This document shows positions 50,701-63,515 of a DNA stretch of 64,000 nucleotides, piece by piece. The notes under the pieces were generated by a model that was not told the DNA's origin, made no database searches, and worked only from the letters and a program-made list of their open reading frames with translations. Source of the stretch: Aphelocoma coerulescens. Its lineage: Eukaryota; Chordata; Aves; Passeriformes; Corvidae. Location: assembly GCF_041296385.1 (NCBI RefSeq), contig NC_091014.1, forward strand, positions 47,386,078 through 47,450,077. The letters are read 5' to 3'. Position 1 is the first letter of the stretch, and each line of letters begins with the position of its first letter. Made by a program: the position numbers and the translations under genes.

Positions 50701-53700
50701 TCTAGAAATAATAACGTTTTTTTCCAAGAATTTTTTTCACTGGGGTATGTTTGCATTATTAAAATTTCTGATTTTAAGCAGAGCAGATTTTTCTGTTCAT
50801 TGAGTATGCTAGTTTCCCAAAGCCTTTCTGTGCTTCTTCCAGGCTTGCATAAAAGGACCCAGTACCGTGTCTTGCTTTTCAATCTCTGAGGATGAATGCC
50901 TGGGCTCATGTAGAGAAATATCTTCCTCCTTCCTGAGGCATGTGCCAGAGAACAGTGATGCTAAGATCTCCTCCTCTCACAGGCCTGGAGCTTTACAAGG
51001 AGCTAGTCTTCCCAAGTTGCTGAGGTTTCCTCTGCCACCTGCAGAGTAAAAAAAAGTTTACAGAACAGCTCTCTCCCTGTCCCTCAAGAGCGGAGATTTC
51101 AAGGGGAGCATGGAAAGTTGGCCAGGAAATGCCAGTTCTTCCTCCTCACTCAGAGGGGACATCATCAGAGAACTGACTTTTATTTTCAGGAACAACCCTG
51201 AAGAAAGTTGGCAAGCAGAGCTGGAACCAGGCTGAGAAAGTGGGGACACATACCTGAAGTGGCAAAGGTCCTTCTTGATAGCAGCAGCAGCTCTAGCAAA
51301 ACCAGGGCAGCCACTGTCTCTCAGCACCATGCTCCTGAGGTGCTTCTGGATGTGTCTGACCCAGGAACCGACCCAGACTGCTGAGATTTAGCTTTGAGGT
51401 GTGAAAAGTGATCAGCATGAGCTCATCGGGCTGCTCTTCAGGCAGGATTCAAACAGAGCTGTGTGGTGCTGCCAGGTTGTGTTTACTTATCGCCCTGGCT
51501 TCAATGACTGCCCAGCAAGATCAGCACTTAATTCTTTATGTCACACATTACTTGGGAAAAAAGAAAAAACAGTAGAATCAACTTGACAACATTTGTAAAT
51601 CTTTATGATATATAAATTGCACACAAATTTTCTCTGATTGTCACAAATTCTTTCCTGCCTTCTCATTTCTGGGAAAGGAGATGTAAGTCCTAAGGGATGA
51701 GCAATACAGGTATTATCTAAACAGTTCTGTGCACATCTTCCTTGACCAATTCCCTAAAATCTGTGTCAGCAAGATGGTTTGTTTTGTTAAGGTTTTGTTT
51801 TTAATCTGAACCCACTCATCTGAATGGATGTTTCTTTTTTCTGCTTCACATCTTATCTCTCATCTGTCACACATTTCTTCTGGAAGCATAGGAGTAACAG
51901 TTTCACTAGAGAGTAGGACACAAACAGAAAGTGGCTTATAAAGAAAGAGAATTTAGACAGTAAGAGGTGAGGCCAAATCCCTTCCACAGCCCTATTGTAG
52001 TCAGTGTGACTAGTTGTGTGAATAAAGCAAAGAGGATTTGGCTTTTTGCTGCAGTCCAGTCCCAACCACCTTTTATCATTGGAGAGAGAGAAAAACACCA
52101 TAAAATTAAATAGGTATCATCCTCCCTGCATTCCTAGTGTAACTATTTTAACTGGAATGCCTCATAAACAGATAAAGGCACTCCTGAGCTTTGGGATGAT
52201 CATTTTTTAAATGACCATTTAGGACTGGATTATGGTTTTATATTTTCACCTTGGAGCTTTTAAGGGCTGTTTGGGACATTAAATGCTAACATATCAGAGC
52301 TTAAACTGAAAGGCAATGTTGCTTGCGGTTGTACTGCCCAGCAAAATAATATAGTTTTGCTGCTGTTAATAGGTAAATACTTTCATTTGTGGAAGGAAAA
52401 TGGTGATTCAAAATCGTTTGATGCCCCTTAAACTCTACAGCAGCTGGATATTTTACATTGGTTTCTATAATATTCTTATGATAACATTCCTATCCCGCAG
52501 GGGTCTGCTTGAATATCGGAGCACTCATCTTTTTTAAGTTTTGCATAATTTGAGATATTAAAATTAAGGCTGGTGTTTACTGTTCAGTTCTTACACACAT
52601 ATTCCACATTCACAGCTAGATATTATTTCCCTTGGAAATGCTTTCTGTCCCTGCCAGTTACTGAATGCAATCAGATAGCTTTGCATGGGCCAGCATACCA
52701 ATTAAGTACCATGCCTAGGATGCACGCTGCTTCCTCCATCAGAAGCTCAATGGTTCATCGGCAAGTGAGCCGTGTATATTGATAAGGAAAAAGCCTGAAC
52801 CCACAATGGAGGCAGAATCTATTTCTCACAAAAGCTTTCAGAGAGTGGTTTGAGGGGGAAAGGGGAAAGGGGGCAGGCGACATGTAAAATGGCTAGAAAA
52901 ATGAAACAGGAGGAAAGATTAATGGAAGCAGGATCAGAAAAATATTCAATTAGAACTTGCAGGCCTGGTCACATTACTCTGTGTTATTGTACATCTTGTC
53001 ATTACCCAAATCTGTTGCTAAAGTGTTGGCATTTGTCTTCATTATGCAGTAAAATGGTGTAATGAATAGGTTACAAATATGATGGAGGAAATGCCCTGGA
53101 ATTATCACAATGCCTGAAAATGAAAAATGCCTTAATTTAAATTATTGGTGTGTGGCATCTGCCGAGTGCACAGACAGATGTGAAGAGTGTAACATGATTT
53201 TGTTCTGAGGATGCCTTTAAAGTTTCTGTTCCCCTTCAAAAGGGTTTTCAGGCTGAACCCTTCCTTAAAAGCAAATGTCAGGGATGTGATACACAGAGAG
53301 CAGCATTTGGCATATTTCTCAGCTGCAAGGAGCTGCATAGCCTGATATCTATGGTCTGGTTTTAGAAACTTCTGCAAGCAGCACTCCCCCCCATTTCAGG
53401 TGGAGAGCTGGTTAATGTATAGATTATGACTTTTAACAATTAAATTAAATTCGAGATGGGAAAAAGCTACTATCTCACCCTAGTTAATTAGACATGATTT
53501 AGTCTTCAAAATCGCAATGATCCATATAGACATGTTACCTTTCAAGCCCAATTTTGCATTTGACTGATTATTATCTTCTAGAAAGACATTTTCAGGATAT
53601 TTAAACCTAACATTTGGCCTACTTTAAAACTGCCACATTCTGAAAATCAGTACCAGTACATAATAAAGAATTTTATATTAGGATCAGGATAGGAATTAAT

Positions 53701-54984
53701 ATTTTACTGAAAGTTCAAATAAAATCTTAAATAATATTGAAGTACTATTTCAGTAGTAGGGATCATAGCCCTCCTTTTCCTAGATATGTATTAACTTTAA
53801 CTTGGCTTCCTAATAACTGCAAGGACTATCCATCCAGGCTGACATCCATGCTTCCAAACTCATCAGGAAGTATGTATCATAAAAATACCTGTACATGAGA
53901 GAAGGAGAATAAGAAGTCATGCAGTCACCCAGCCAGGATGCAAGACTGAAGCTGGAGGAAAGTCTGTCAGCTCAGTCCTCTGCTAGAGACTTTTTGTGTG
54001 ATCTTCAGCAGATTTTGGTAGGTGCCTGGGCTTCATATCCCCACCTGGAAACTGGGCATAGGCAGGAGTGGAGGAAGGAAGGCTGAAAGGGATATCCTAT
54101 CAGGAATTGCTCTTTCTAAAAACTGAGTTTTGTGGGAGACTCAACAGTTAGAGCAGTGAGTTTGATGGAAGGAAACTAATAAATTATTTGCTTCAGTTTT
54201 TGAAGACTGTCACACATTGCCACAGTTCATGGCACTGCATGCAGATAGTGCAGTACATGAGAAGCTGTTTTCTACCTTGTGTGTGAAAAGTTAAGTACTC
54301 TGATGGAGATTTGTATAGTTGTTTAGATACTCAATTCTTTATCTTGTGCTGCTATCTTTATCTTGATTAACATGTGTTACTTTGACATAGATCAAACACT
54401 TGAGTCATATTTCTATATGAGCATCATTTTATGTTTCATTAGATTTAATGATATATAGGTATCTCCTTCACTGTGAATGGTAGGTATATATTAAACATGT
54501 ATATGCTGAAGGTGATAGGATTATCCTTTCAGAGGGTAATCTTCATAATTATATGTCTACTTCATAAATGCTACTAGATTCTTTGTGGTAGTGTTTCACA
54601 GTTAAATTGCACATTTGGAACCAGATGGCTGAGAAAATTGATAAGATGATACCAAATCTCTCGCTTCTCAGTCACTGTTGGGTTGAATCCAGCCTTGGTT
54701 CTGAGTAACCAAAAGTTGCTACTGTCTGATAGCTGTTTTGTGGCTTAGATGTTTCCAAGTGGACAGGTGTCCACCACAGGAAAAAAAAAAAACCTCACCT
54801 GCACAAATAGAGGGTTGCAGCAGAGGAGAGTTTATGGGCACTGAAAACAGACTAACTTCTGTGATCACTGGATTAAGTATGTTGCAAAATGGAGTCCACA
54901 GCTCTTTCTGGAAATACCTAAAATGTCTAAACCTTGCTGTAACCCGTTAGTGCATCCACAGCTGTCAGTAAGCTCCTGTAATGT
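44755..54984. other. AT-rich non-coding stretch
   Basis: No supported gene. GC is somewhat higher around 48350-49500 and 50900-51350, giving overlapping frames of 60-111 codons on both strands, none with a recognisable family. A 22-base tandem duplication lies at 47891-47934. Confidence 0.5.
47891..47934. repeat. Perfect 22-base tandem duplication
   Basis: Two identical adjacent copies of a 22-base unit beginning TGAGAAGAGGGCTG (47891-47912 and 47913-47934). No differences between copies. Confidence 0.95.
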
Positions 54985-55665
54985 CTTTCAATAAATGCTG
55001 GTCAACAGCAGCTAAACACGAGCCAATGTGTGCCCAGGTGGCCAAGAAGGCCAGTGGCATCCTGGCTTGTATCAGAAGTAGTGTGGCCAGCAGGACCAGG
55101 GCAGTGCTTGTACCCCTGTACTTGGTACTGGTGCAGCTCTACCTTGATTCCTGCATGCACTACTGGGCCCCTCACTACAAGAAAGGCACTGAGGCACTGG
55201 AGTGTGTCCAGAGAAGGGCAACAGAGCTGGTGAAGGGTCTGCAGCCCAAGTCTAATGAGGAGAGGCTTATGGAGCTGGGGTTTAGCCTGGAACAAAGGAT
55301 GCTCGGGGGGACCTTATTGCTCTCTACAACTACCTGAAAGAAGACCGTAGCCAGGTGGGTGTTGGTCTCTTCTCCCAAGTAAAAAGTGACAGGACAAGAG
55401 GAAATGGCCGCAGGTTGTGCCAGGGGAGGTTTAGATTGGGTATTAGGAAATATTTCTTCACTGAAGGGGCTGGTCAGGCATTGGAACAGGCCCCCCTGGG
55501 AAGGACACCATCCCTGGAAGCATTCAAAAAAATTGTGGACGTGGCAGTTAGAGAAATGGTTTAGAGGTGAATACAGCACTGCTGGATTAACAGTTGGATT
55601 CAATGATCTCAGAGCCATTTTCCAATCTTAATGATTTTGTGATTCTATTCTATGATTCTACTCTA
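54985..55665 (+). mobile_element. 5'-truncated CR1 LINE with ORF2 C-terminal remnant
   Basis: Sense-orientation CR1. It starts inside the distal part of ORF2, downstream of the catalytic core of the reverse transcriptase. Recognisable blocks are [54 protein letters not shown] and [20 protein letters not shown] frameshift near 55290-55310 moves the rest (VGVGLFSQVKS, FRLGIRKYFFTE) to another frame, which ends at about 55564. The 3' UTR follows, ending in the TGATTCTATTCTATGATTCT microsatellite (about 55640-55660). The element is dead: it lacks its 5' end, endonuclease and polymerase core. It lies only about 20 bases from the solo LTR on its right. Confidence 0.93.
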
Positions 55666-55687
55666 TGTTATAAATTCACCTAAGTGT

Positions 55688-56535
55688 TGTGCTGGTTTTG
55701 GCTGGAACAGAGTTAATTTTCTTCTTAGTAGTAGTATGGGAGTATGTTTTGTGTTTGTGCTGAAAACAGTGTCAGTAGACATTTTTACTCTTGGATAGAG
55801 ATTTTACCTAGCCACATTCACGACTGCTCCAAAGTGATTGGAGACCTGGACAGGCAAATGCATCTGACTTTAAAGGTTTGACTGTATGGTGGGATACAAG
55901 ACTTAACTGACTGTGAAGTTTTGGGAGATAGTTCCAGGTTGTAGGTGGCCCTAGCTTTGGTATATGGCCAAAAGTTTTTGGTGCACTGCCTCCTGGTGAT
56001 GTGTTGCATTATCTGGTTGGACTTGATGGTCTTAAAAGTCTTTTCCAACCTAAGCAATTCTGGATTCTATGATTACTTTTGAGCAGTGCTCACATAGTGT
56101 CAAGGCCTTTCCTGCTTCTCACACCAGCCTGCCAGTGAGGGGACTGGGGTGTACAAGAGGTTAGAGAGGACACAGCTAGGACAGCTGACCCCACTGAACA
56201 AAGAGATATTCTATAGCAAACAGCATCATGCTCAGCATATACAGCTGGGGAAGGAAGAAGGAAGAGGGGGGATGCTTGCAATCATGACATTTGTTGACTT
56301 TGTTCTCAAGTAATCCTTGTGCATGATAGAGCCCTGCTCTCCTGAAGATGGCTGAGAACACATGCCTGCCCATGAGATGTGGTGAATGAATTCCTTGTTT
56401 TGCTTTGCCTGCATGCACAGCTTTTCCTTTACCTACTAAACTGTAATTAAACGGATTCTCTTCCCTATCTCATGGAGGGGGAACAAGTGAGTGACTGTGT
56501 GGTGCTTTGTTGCTGTCTGCAGTTAAACCACGACA
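55688..56535 (+). mobile_element. Solo LTR of avian ERVL type, interrupted by an insertion
   Basis: It starts TGTGCTGGTTTTGGCTGG and ends TTAAACCACGACA, as expected for TG...CA LTR termini. The interior follows a widespread avian ERVL-type LTR that I recognise: GTGCTGAAAACAGTGT near the left, GAGCAGTGCTCACATAGTGT at 56081, the TATA-like region around CATATACAGCTGGGG, and TAAACTGTAATTAAA near 56440. Flanking pentamers are AGTGT (55683-55687) and AATGT (56536-56540), a 4/5 match consistent with a 5-bp ERVL-like target duplication. No internal retroviral genes are present, so this is a recombination-derived solo LTR. Without the 280-base insertion plus one 8-base duplication it would be about 560 bases. 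Confidence 0.85.
55793..56072 (+). mobile_element. 280-base CR1-tailed insertion nested in the solo LTR
   Basis: LTR similarity breaks after about 55792 and resumes at about 56073. The break is flanked by TTACTCTT (55785-55792) and TTACTTTT (56073-56080), a 7/8 target-site duplication. The last 60-70 bases are a clear CR1 3' end (GGTTGGACTTGATGGTCTTA ... TTTTCCAACCTAAGC ... ATTCTATGA). The first 210 or so bases are not CR1 that I recognise. It may be a diverged CR1 subfamily 3' UTR or a SINE carrying a CR1-type tail. It must be younger than the LTR. Confidence 0.75.
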
Positions 56536-59500
56536 AATGTGCATAAGATGAAATGCTATAATGTTTTCCCTCCCTTTGAAATAAAGCTCTGATCTTTAGA
56601 GCTTACAAGTTAGCTCCCTGATGAACAAATAGTTCATTACAGAACTCATGTAATGGTAACACTGTAGGAAAACATTTATAATGATAGGGATGCCAGAACT
56701 AAAGAACTAAAGAAGCAGGATGATCTCCATGTTTTTTAAATCATTATTTCTTAGAATAGTGTGACTGGTACAAAAGGGAAAAGAATAGTTCCCACTCTGA
56801 AGATGGAAACAGAGGAGAAAATCTATCAGTGATTGGAATTAGCTCTGTATTTACTGAAAGGATACATGTTACAAGATCTAAACCTGTGATTCTGATTACT
56901 TATCATTAATGCCAGGGAGACTTGATGTAGGGGTTCATGTGGTAGCCCAAAACACAGGAGTGCCAAATCCTTTTGCTGCTCTTGCTCTGAGAGCCTTTTC
57001 ATGTGTATTTGAACTAGTCCCTGTGCTTTAGTTTCCTAAATGTAGAAGAAAAAAGAAGGATATCACTCCTGTTCCTAAATGCAGCAGCGTGAGTTAAGTA
57101 TATTCAGGTTTGTGTACCAGTGCCTCACAGAGATGGCCCTAGCAGGAGTTCCAGCTAGGCAGACTGAGCTCCTGTTAGACCTCTTAGGATAGAAAAGATT
57201 TGTGAGTCTGGCTGCATTTGCTTTGCACTGTATTTTTATTTCTTTTCTTTCTCACAAGTTCATGTTGATCCTGCACAGCATGGCAATGGTATTCCCAACC
57301 TGCCAGCATAACCTTGGCCAGAAGTATCTCTTCCTGAGCTGGAGCTGTGAGTCTTCTCCAGAGGTATGCCAGGAACAAGGATGCATTCTTTAGTTCCTGG
57401 TGTTATCACTGCACCTACTTGAGCCAAGGCCACACAGAACTACCTGGCAGAGCCAGCTGAAACCATCAGTGTTGATGCTGAGTTGAGAATGATTGTAAAC
57501 AACAGCAGTGCGATCTGCAAATTCAACTTGGTGTCTCCTTTCAGAAGGAAGACATGACTTTTTTACTGGGCGCTACTGGTAGACTGAGTATCAAAGTGGT
57601 AAATGTGGTAAAAGTAAAAAGTTGTATGCTTTCCAGCCCTTTGAGAATAATTACACACCAATTAATTGAAGAAAATGACATCTGACACAGTCAGTGTTCT
57701 GAAGTGTCACATATTAGACCCCAAAAAGTAAATGAGACACATATTCATTTAAATTAAAATGTTATCAAGAGGTGCTGTTGACCAAGAAGCCCATTAACAA
57801 TAATCTGCTTTAGTAACAAGTGAGCTAGTCAATTTATTGAACTGAACTAAAAAGCAAACCCAGTAACAGCTGCCCACTGAGCAGGCATTTGATCTTTGAG
57901 CTTTCTCTGATTAGCAGGGGGAGGCATTCCCTGAATATTACGGACTTTTGTCTACTTTCTCACTACTTTGTAGTTACTTGTAGAAACTGTCTCCATGGTG
58001 CAATCAGCATTTGCTCATCAGACTTAAAAGGGAGCTTTACTAGCAGATCCAACTTCAAAGAAGACATTTATAGAGAGAGCAGTTGCCAGGTACCATTATT
58101 TTCTTTTATGCCTCAGCTGTTAAAATCTTTGCACAGGATAGACTGTTTTCCTTGGAGATCTGGCTCTCTTGCATACAGAGGCTAGTGCACAAGACTTGAG
58201 GGTTGCAACAGAGGCAGACTACTTGCAATGTAAAATGACATGGTTGCACAAATTTACCTTTTCAACCTAAATTCGTTAATTTCACTCTTTAGGATTGTTT
58301 ATTATGTGCTAAGGAGCATTAAACTGGCCAGATATTTCAGGAGCAGATTTCTGCCCTTGTAGGAGATCTCAATATGAACATAAAGCTGGTGATGATGACC
58401 AAATTACTGTTTGTACTAGGGAGCACCAGGAATTTTGATGAGGTATGCTTTGCTCTGCTGTCAGCATCAAAAATGGGAGCAACCCTGCTGCAGCCCTCTG
58501 CTTTGGCCATTTTGGGGAGCCACCACTCCTGGCTGCATTCTTCGGCCAATTTTTGCTGTGCCTGTAAAATGGTGCGGATGTTTATTTAGCCAAAGAAAAT
58601 TTTAAAAATCCTTTCTCATGTTCCTTCTGCTCTTGATTGGTGAAAAAGGCCAAACCCGTTGCTATGTGAGCAATAGGTGTGGAAGTTTTTCTAGAATCAG
58701 CCATTATTTCAGAATAAATTTTAACAGTTTCATGCAAAAAAACCCAAAAGCAAATAGAGTGGACTTCTGTGTCCAAAACACAGTACAAATGACAGCAGGT
58801 TAATTCTCTTTTTCACAGGAAGGAGTTCAAAGCTTTGGATTCTTCTGGAATCCATCATCAAGCAAGATTCATCAGCTTTCTTGAGTGTGGGAGAGCATAC
58901 CGGGTCCAGAAGCCCTCCAGACGCCTTTCTAAAAGCTCTGTTTTAATGGTTATGATCCAAGAAGAAGGAATTTTTATAGCCATTCTGCCAAATTCTGTCT
59001 GACAGAACATTTTAGGTGGGAAAATGAATCCTGTCAAAAAAGCACTGATGCCTTTTAAGTCCTACTGTGGACAATAGACACATCTGTCACTTACTGTTCA
59101 GAGGGCATGCCATGTTGAGCAAAACTGAAAGTCAATGAGATTTAGTGTACTTCAGTCATTTTGAAAACAGTATCCAGCAACCACTGGTCCAGAAGTTCAC
59201 CTAGGAGTATATTTAAGGTAAAAAGAACAGCAGCAGCCACTGAAATGAAAAAGATTGAAGCTAAAACTGAAATAAAAATTTCTTATTTTTTCATGTTTAG
59301 TAAGTCAACATCCTTATTAGAAACCCAGACATGTATGAAAATAATCTTAAATATTAAAATCTGAAGGATTCTTCTCATATTTTGTTGCAAAACATTTTGG
59401 AAAATTTGGCAAGAAATAAAGAAGGGAAATACTAAAAGAATGACTTCACAGAAATTTAAAATATTTTTAAAACTGAACTTCAGAACAATTTTTTTTTTTT

Positions 59501-62500
59501 TTTTTTACAATTCTAAAGTACTTGTATTGGCACTAGAACATTTGCAATTATTTCCAGTGGAGGAATTAGAGTGAGGAGTGAGCAGATAGTGGAACTCTTG
59601 AAAAAATTAATATAATGTAATCCTGTTATGTCTGATCTGCTGTCCATCAGCAGGGAAGATTATTGGCTCTACAAGACTCTTATTCCAGCTGAGTGTAACA
59701 GTATATTCAAACTTTAAATGCTGTGATAAAATAGCATCTAGAAATCTATGTTACTTCTTCCACAAATTGTTGTTTAGTGAGATGCTGGTGACTTCACTTG
59801 TTTGCACTGAAGTTTTTTGAGGGTCCTTTATATATTTTATTTTTATTTTTTTTAGTTGTTTGTAAGCTGATGCCTTTCATATTATTTTGGAATTTGTGTT
59901 TCTTCATGTCACTTTTCCTGGATATCCCAATCTAAGTTCAGTGGCCAGTTGATTTCCCACATACATGCATTTTAGTTTTAGGAACAATGGGTGGTTTCTC
60001 ACGTGGGGTGCGGGCAGCTCTTCTGCTTGTGTGGATGTGGACCCAGCCCAGAGCTAAATGCCTTTAGCCTCACCAGAATAAGCAACAGGCACAAGAAGCC
60101 ATCAGCCCTGTCACAGACTGATCTCTGTTGCAGAGATCCCTACTCACCTAGCCTGCACAGTGGTAAGTGGAAGAGTGAGAGAATTTGACTTGGAGGCTGC
60201 AATAGTCTGTGGTCCCAGTGGTCACTCTTGGCATAGAGCAGCAGTTGGTTTGAACATGTTGCAGATGGTGTTTTCCTCCTACAGTCCTTTCCTCAAGAAA
60301 GGATTGCCTGCTTAAGCCTGCCTGGTTGTCTTTTGGAAATGATAGGCAAAAATAGAGCTCACTGAGGATCCAGACAATTTATTGTGTTTTTCTGGATTTT
60401 TTTGTGATGACTCAGCCACCATTTAGCAAAAACTCTTGGGAATTAATTAGGCCTGTTGCTGATAATAGATGGCTGACAACAAGTTATGTAAACTCTGCAA
60501 AATATACTGGGCATGGGAGAAGCTACAGACTATGACAGATTTAGCATTTAAAGGCTTGATTTTTAAATCTTAGCTGTTACTTAGTTTTGCAGGAGTGGGG
60601 AACTTGGGTGGCTTAACCAGTCATTCAGGGTGTAGGTGCTATTGATGGTAAACACACAAATAGAGATCCAGGCAAGGGGTCTGCCTTTAGAGGATCTTCT
60701 ATTTCTTTCCATTTGTTGCATAATATGATGTTAATAGCATGAATCGGTGTGTTTGGACTTCACAGGATTTTTTTATTTTAAATATAAATTAATGATGAAC
60801 CATCCTAGTTAAATAGCAGGGCCAAAATCAAATGCTATTTCCAGACAAGAATCTCACTGAGAGGAATGTGGCTCTGGATTTTTAAAATCTTTTTTAATGG
60901 ATGAGAAAGCAAACTGCAGAGGATAAATGGTGTTCAAAATTGTCGTCTCAGAAAAGTCCTTACATGTGTATGGAGAAGGAAATGAGACCACTGAAGATGA
61001 GTACTAACTATAATCAGCCACTGGTTTGCTGGAAGGTCTTAAAAAATTGTAACTCTTGTCCCTGTCCCCAGGTGCAGCATTGCTGAGCTGGCTGTGTCAT
61101 TCACCTTCTTAGTCCCAAGCTCTGGTTCCAGCAATGTGGCTGTGGTCAGGCACCCATTTGTGCTGTGGTAGTGTGTGCTCTGGTCACGTGAGATGTTTTT
61201 TGTGTAACTTCTAGTGGTGACCAGGGGTGGAAAAATGTAAAACCATTCTCTTCATAACATATTTCGTAATACATTTAAAATGTAGAGTACCAGCAAGGAG
61301 AGGTAATATATACTTGTTCAGCCAGGTATAGCTTTCCAGATCCTCTCTGAGGAGCCAGGAGCCCACTAAACACTACTGAACAAAAACATCCAATGCACAT
61401 TAGCTACTTTTTTTACATAAGTTCCTATATTGCCAAGAAAAAAACCCCACAATGATAGTAAATGCAAAATTGTCAACATTCTCTATAATTCGTACAGGCT
61501 TTGGCAAGAAAATATGGATAGTAACCATGATGAACTGAAAACAACATTACCAAAATAACTGGAATTTTCCCATTACCAGCAAAATGCAGCTATTACAGTC
61601 TACTATTATGAGTGTAGTTGAATGTGTAGACATGTTTTGAATGTGCAAAACAGCCTCAAGATTGGGCTTCTTGCAAACATATTTCTGAAAACTGCTTCTG
61701 TCTTACTTTCTGTAGTAATACTAAAATATGTCATTTGAATCAAGCCAAGTATTATTTCCTCTTTACTGCTATCTCTTTTTTCAAATATCTTTTGGAAACT
61801 TACAGGGGGTTTTTTTTGTGGCTTCCTCATGCTTGTCTTGGAGCTAGTGAAAGATGACACACCACTTGGTCACAATGTCATCATCTTTTAAAGTGCATTC
61901 ACAACCTGGGCCACTGGCTACTGAATCTGCAAGTGGGCCAGTAGACTTTTTTTTCCCCCCTCTATTGCTTCAATTCCAGGTTAATTTACAATTGTGGACA
62001 AGTACCTGTGCTGGCCAACTGCAATGCTTTGGCTGAAATCTGGAGTTAATAACTGCTCTCTGCCTAGTGCCAGCCTTCACTTTCCCACTGACACGCGTCT
62101 GCTGCCCTTTTGAAGAGGGAAGGGAGAATAGCCCCACAGCCCTTCTTCTCTTGCACTGAAGCAACTTCTCTCATTGCCTCAAACTGCTGCAGGGGAGGCA
62201 CTTGAGCTTCGGTTTATAAATGTTCCAAACTTTAATTTTCCAAATTTCATGTTCTCTGGTTGACTGAAGAGTTTCTTTTATGGAAGGTAATCTGGTTTAG
62301 CCTGTCTCTTTCAGAAGAACTCATTTGTTTTGGAAAAAGTACACTTCAGGAAAAAAGAAAGTAGATTCTTAACTGGACATAGCATCAGATGAGCAAATAC
62401 TAGATTTTACCTTTGAGAACAATCATGAATCTTAACAGTGAAAAAGAGCATGGGAGTCAAACCATAATCTGAAGGTAAAGACTAAATATAGCTTATCGAT

Positions 62501-63296
62501 GGAGCAGAAATATTTTCTAATGGTTCTGAAATATTATTAACGAAAAAAAATTATGCAACTTTTCCATTTATAACAGAACGTGTTGTATTTATTTGATAAA
62601 GCAATTAGCACAGTTTAATTAATTTTCTCTTTTAAGTGTCAAAATTGCTTTGATTATGCTCTTTGATAGTTTTTTTTGTTGAATTTGACATTATCTGTCA
62701 CCAAGGTTAAATAAGGGAAACACTGCCTACTGGTAATACAATGGAAAGCTTTAGTGCAAAATCAATATTGTTTTAAGGACAATTTTCTTTAATTAGATTG
62801 AGATGATAACATGACTGATTTCTCAAGAAGTAAATTAACTTTCTATATATATGCAGGATTTTGGTAAAAAGTATCATTTAAAAGGGGAGTGCACCTCAGA
62901 TCAGGCAATTTGAGTTGAAAAGCCTCAGCTCCTGACTGGCCTGATGATAACTGTAGCAGGATTTTTCATTTGCAAAATATCAGATTCTTCCCTAATCTAT
63001 TATTCATTAATTTATTTATGTGAGTGATTCAGATTTAAATATAATATAGTACCAAGGAAAAGGAATACGTCAGTGCAATGAATTTACTGTCAGGGTGTTT
63101 TGTGTCATTAATGCCTGTCTGGGCTGAAGAAGAATGGGGTTTTTTATGTGTTTGGTTTTTTTAGGATGATTCATCATTATGTGATATAAAATAATATCAG
63201 TATAGGATTGGCTGTAACTTGTGGGAGTCTATCTGAAGGTAGGTTTCAGAAGACACTGGTTAAGTGAAGATGCTAGTGGCAGAAGCTTTCTTAGGA
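56536..63296. other. AT-rich non-coding stretch
   Basis: No exon, LTR or LINE recognised. One poly-T tract at 59489. A block at 62550-62720 is AT-rich with TTTAATTAATTTT and CAATTAG cores and may be regulatory, but nothing decisive is visible. Open frames are under 100 codons and unassigned. Confidence 0.5.
59489..59506. repeat. Poly-T tract
   Basis: An uninterrupted run of 18 T residues after CAGAACAA. No retrocopy body is recognised beside it. Confidence 0.9.
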
Positions 63297-63515
63297 TCAT
63301 AGAATCATAGAATATCCTGAGTTGGAAGGGAGCCACAAAGATCATCAAAGTTCAACTCATGGTCCTGGACAGGACACCCCGACTGTCACACCCTGTGCCT
63401 CAGAGATTGTCCAAACACTTCTTGAGTTCTGTCAGGCTGGCACTGTGACCACTGCCCTGGGGAGCCTGTTCCAGTGCCTAGACACCCTCTGGGTGAAGAA
63501 CCTTTTCCTACACCC
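63297..63515 (-). mobile_element. CR1 LINE 3' fragment, antisense
   Basis: The + strand starts TCATAGAATCATAGAAT, the reverse complement of the CR1 terminal microsatellite. It continues through GAGTTGGAAGGGAGCCACAA, AGATCATC, GGACAGGACACCCC, CTTGAGTTCTGTCAGGCTGG and GGGGAGCCTGTTCCAGTGCC to about CCTTTTCCTACA. This is the 3' UTR of a CR1 inserted on the - strand, 5'-truncated, with well-kept motifs. It is less diverged than the copies at 3754 and 22638. Open frames across it on both strands are artefacts of the repeat. Confidence 0.93.

Noticed and set aside
54981..55337. 118-codon + strand frame as a host gene
   Set aside because: Residues match the C-terminal part of the CR1 ORF2 protein, so it belongs to the LINE remnant.
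55175..55618. 147-codon frame on the - strand
   Set aside because: It lies entirely antisense to the CR1 ORF2 remnant, so it is a shadow of the LINE.
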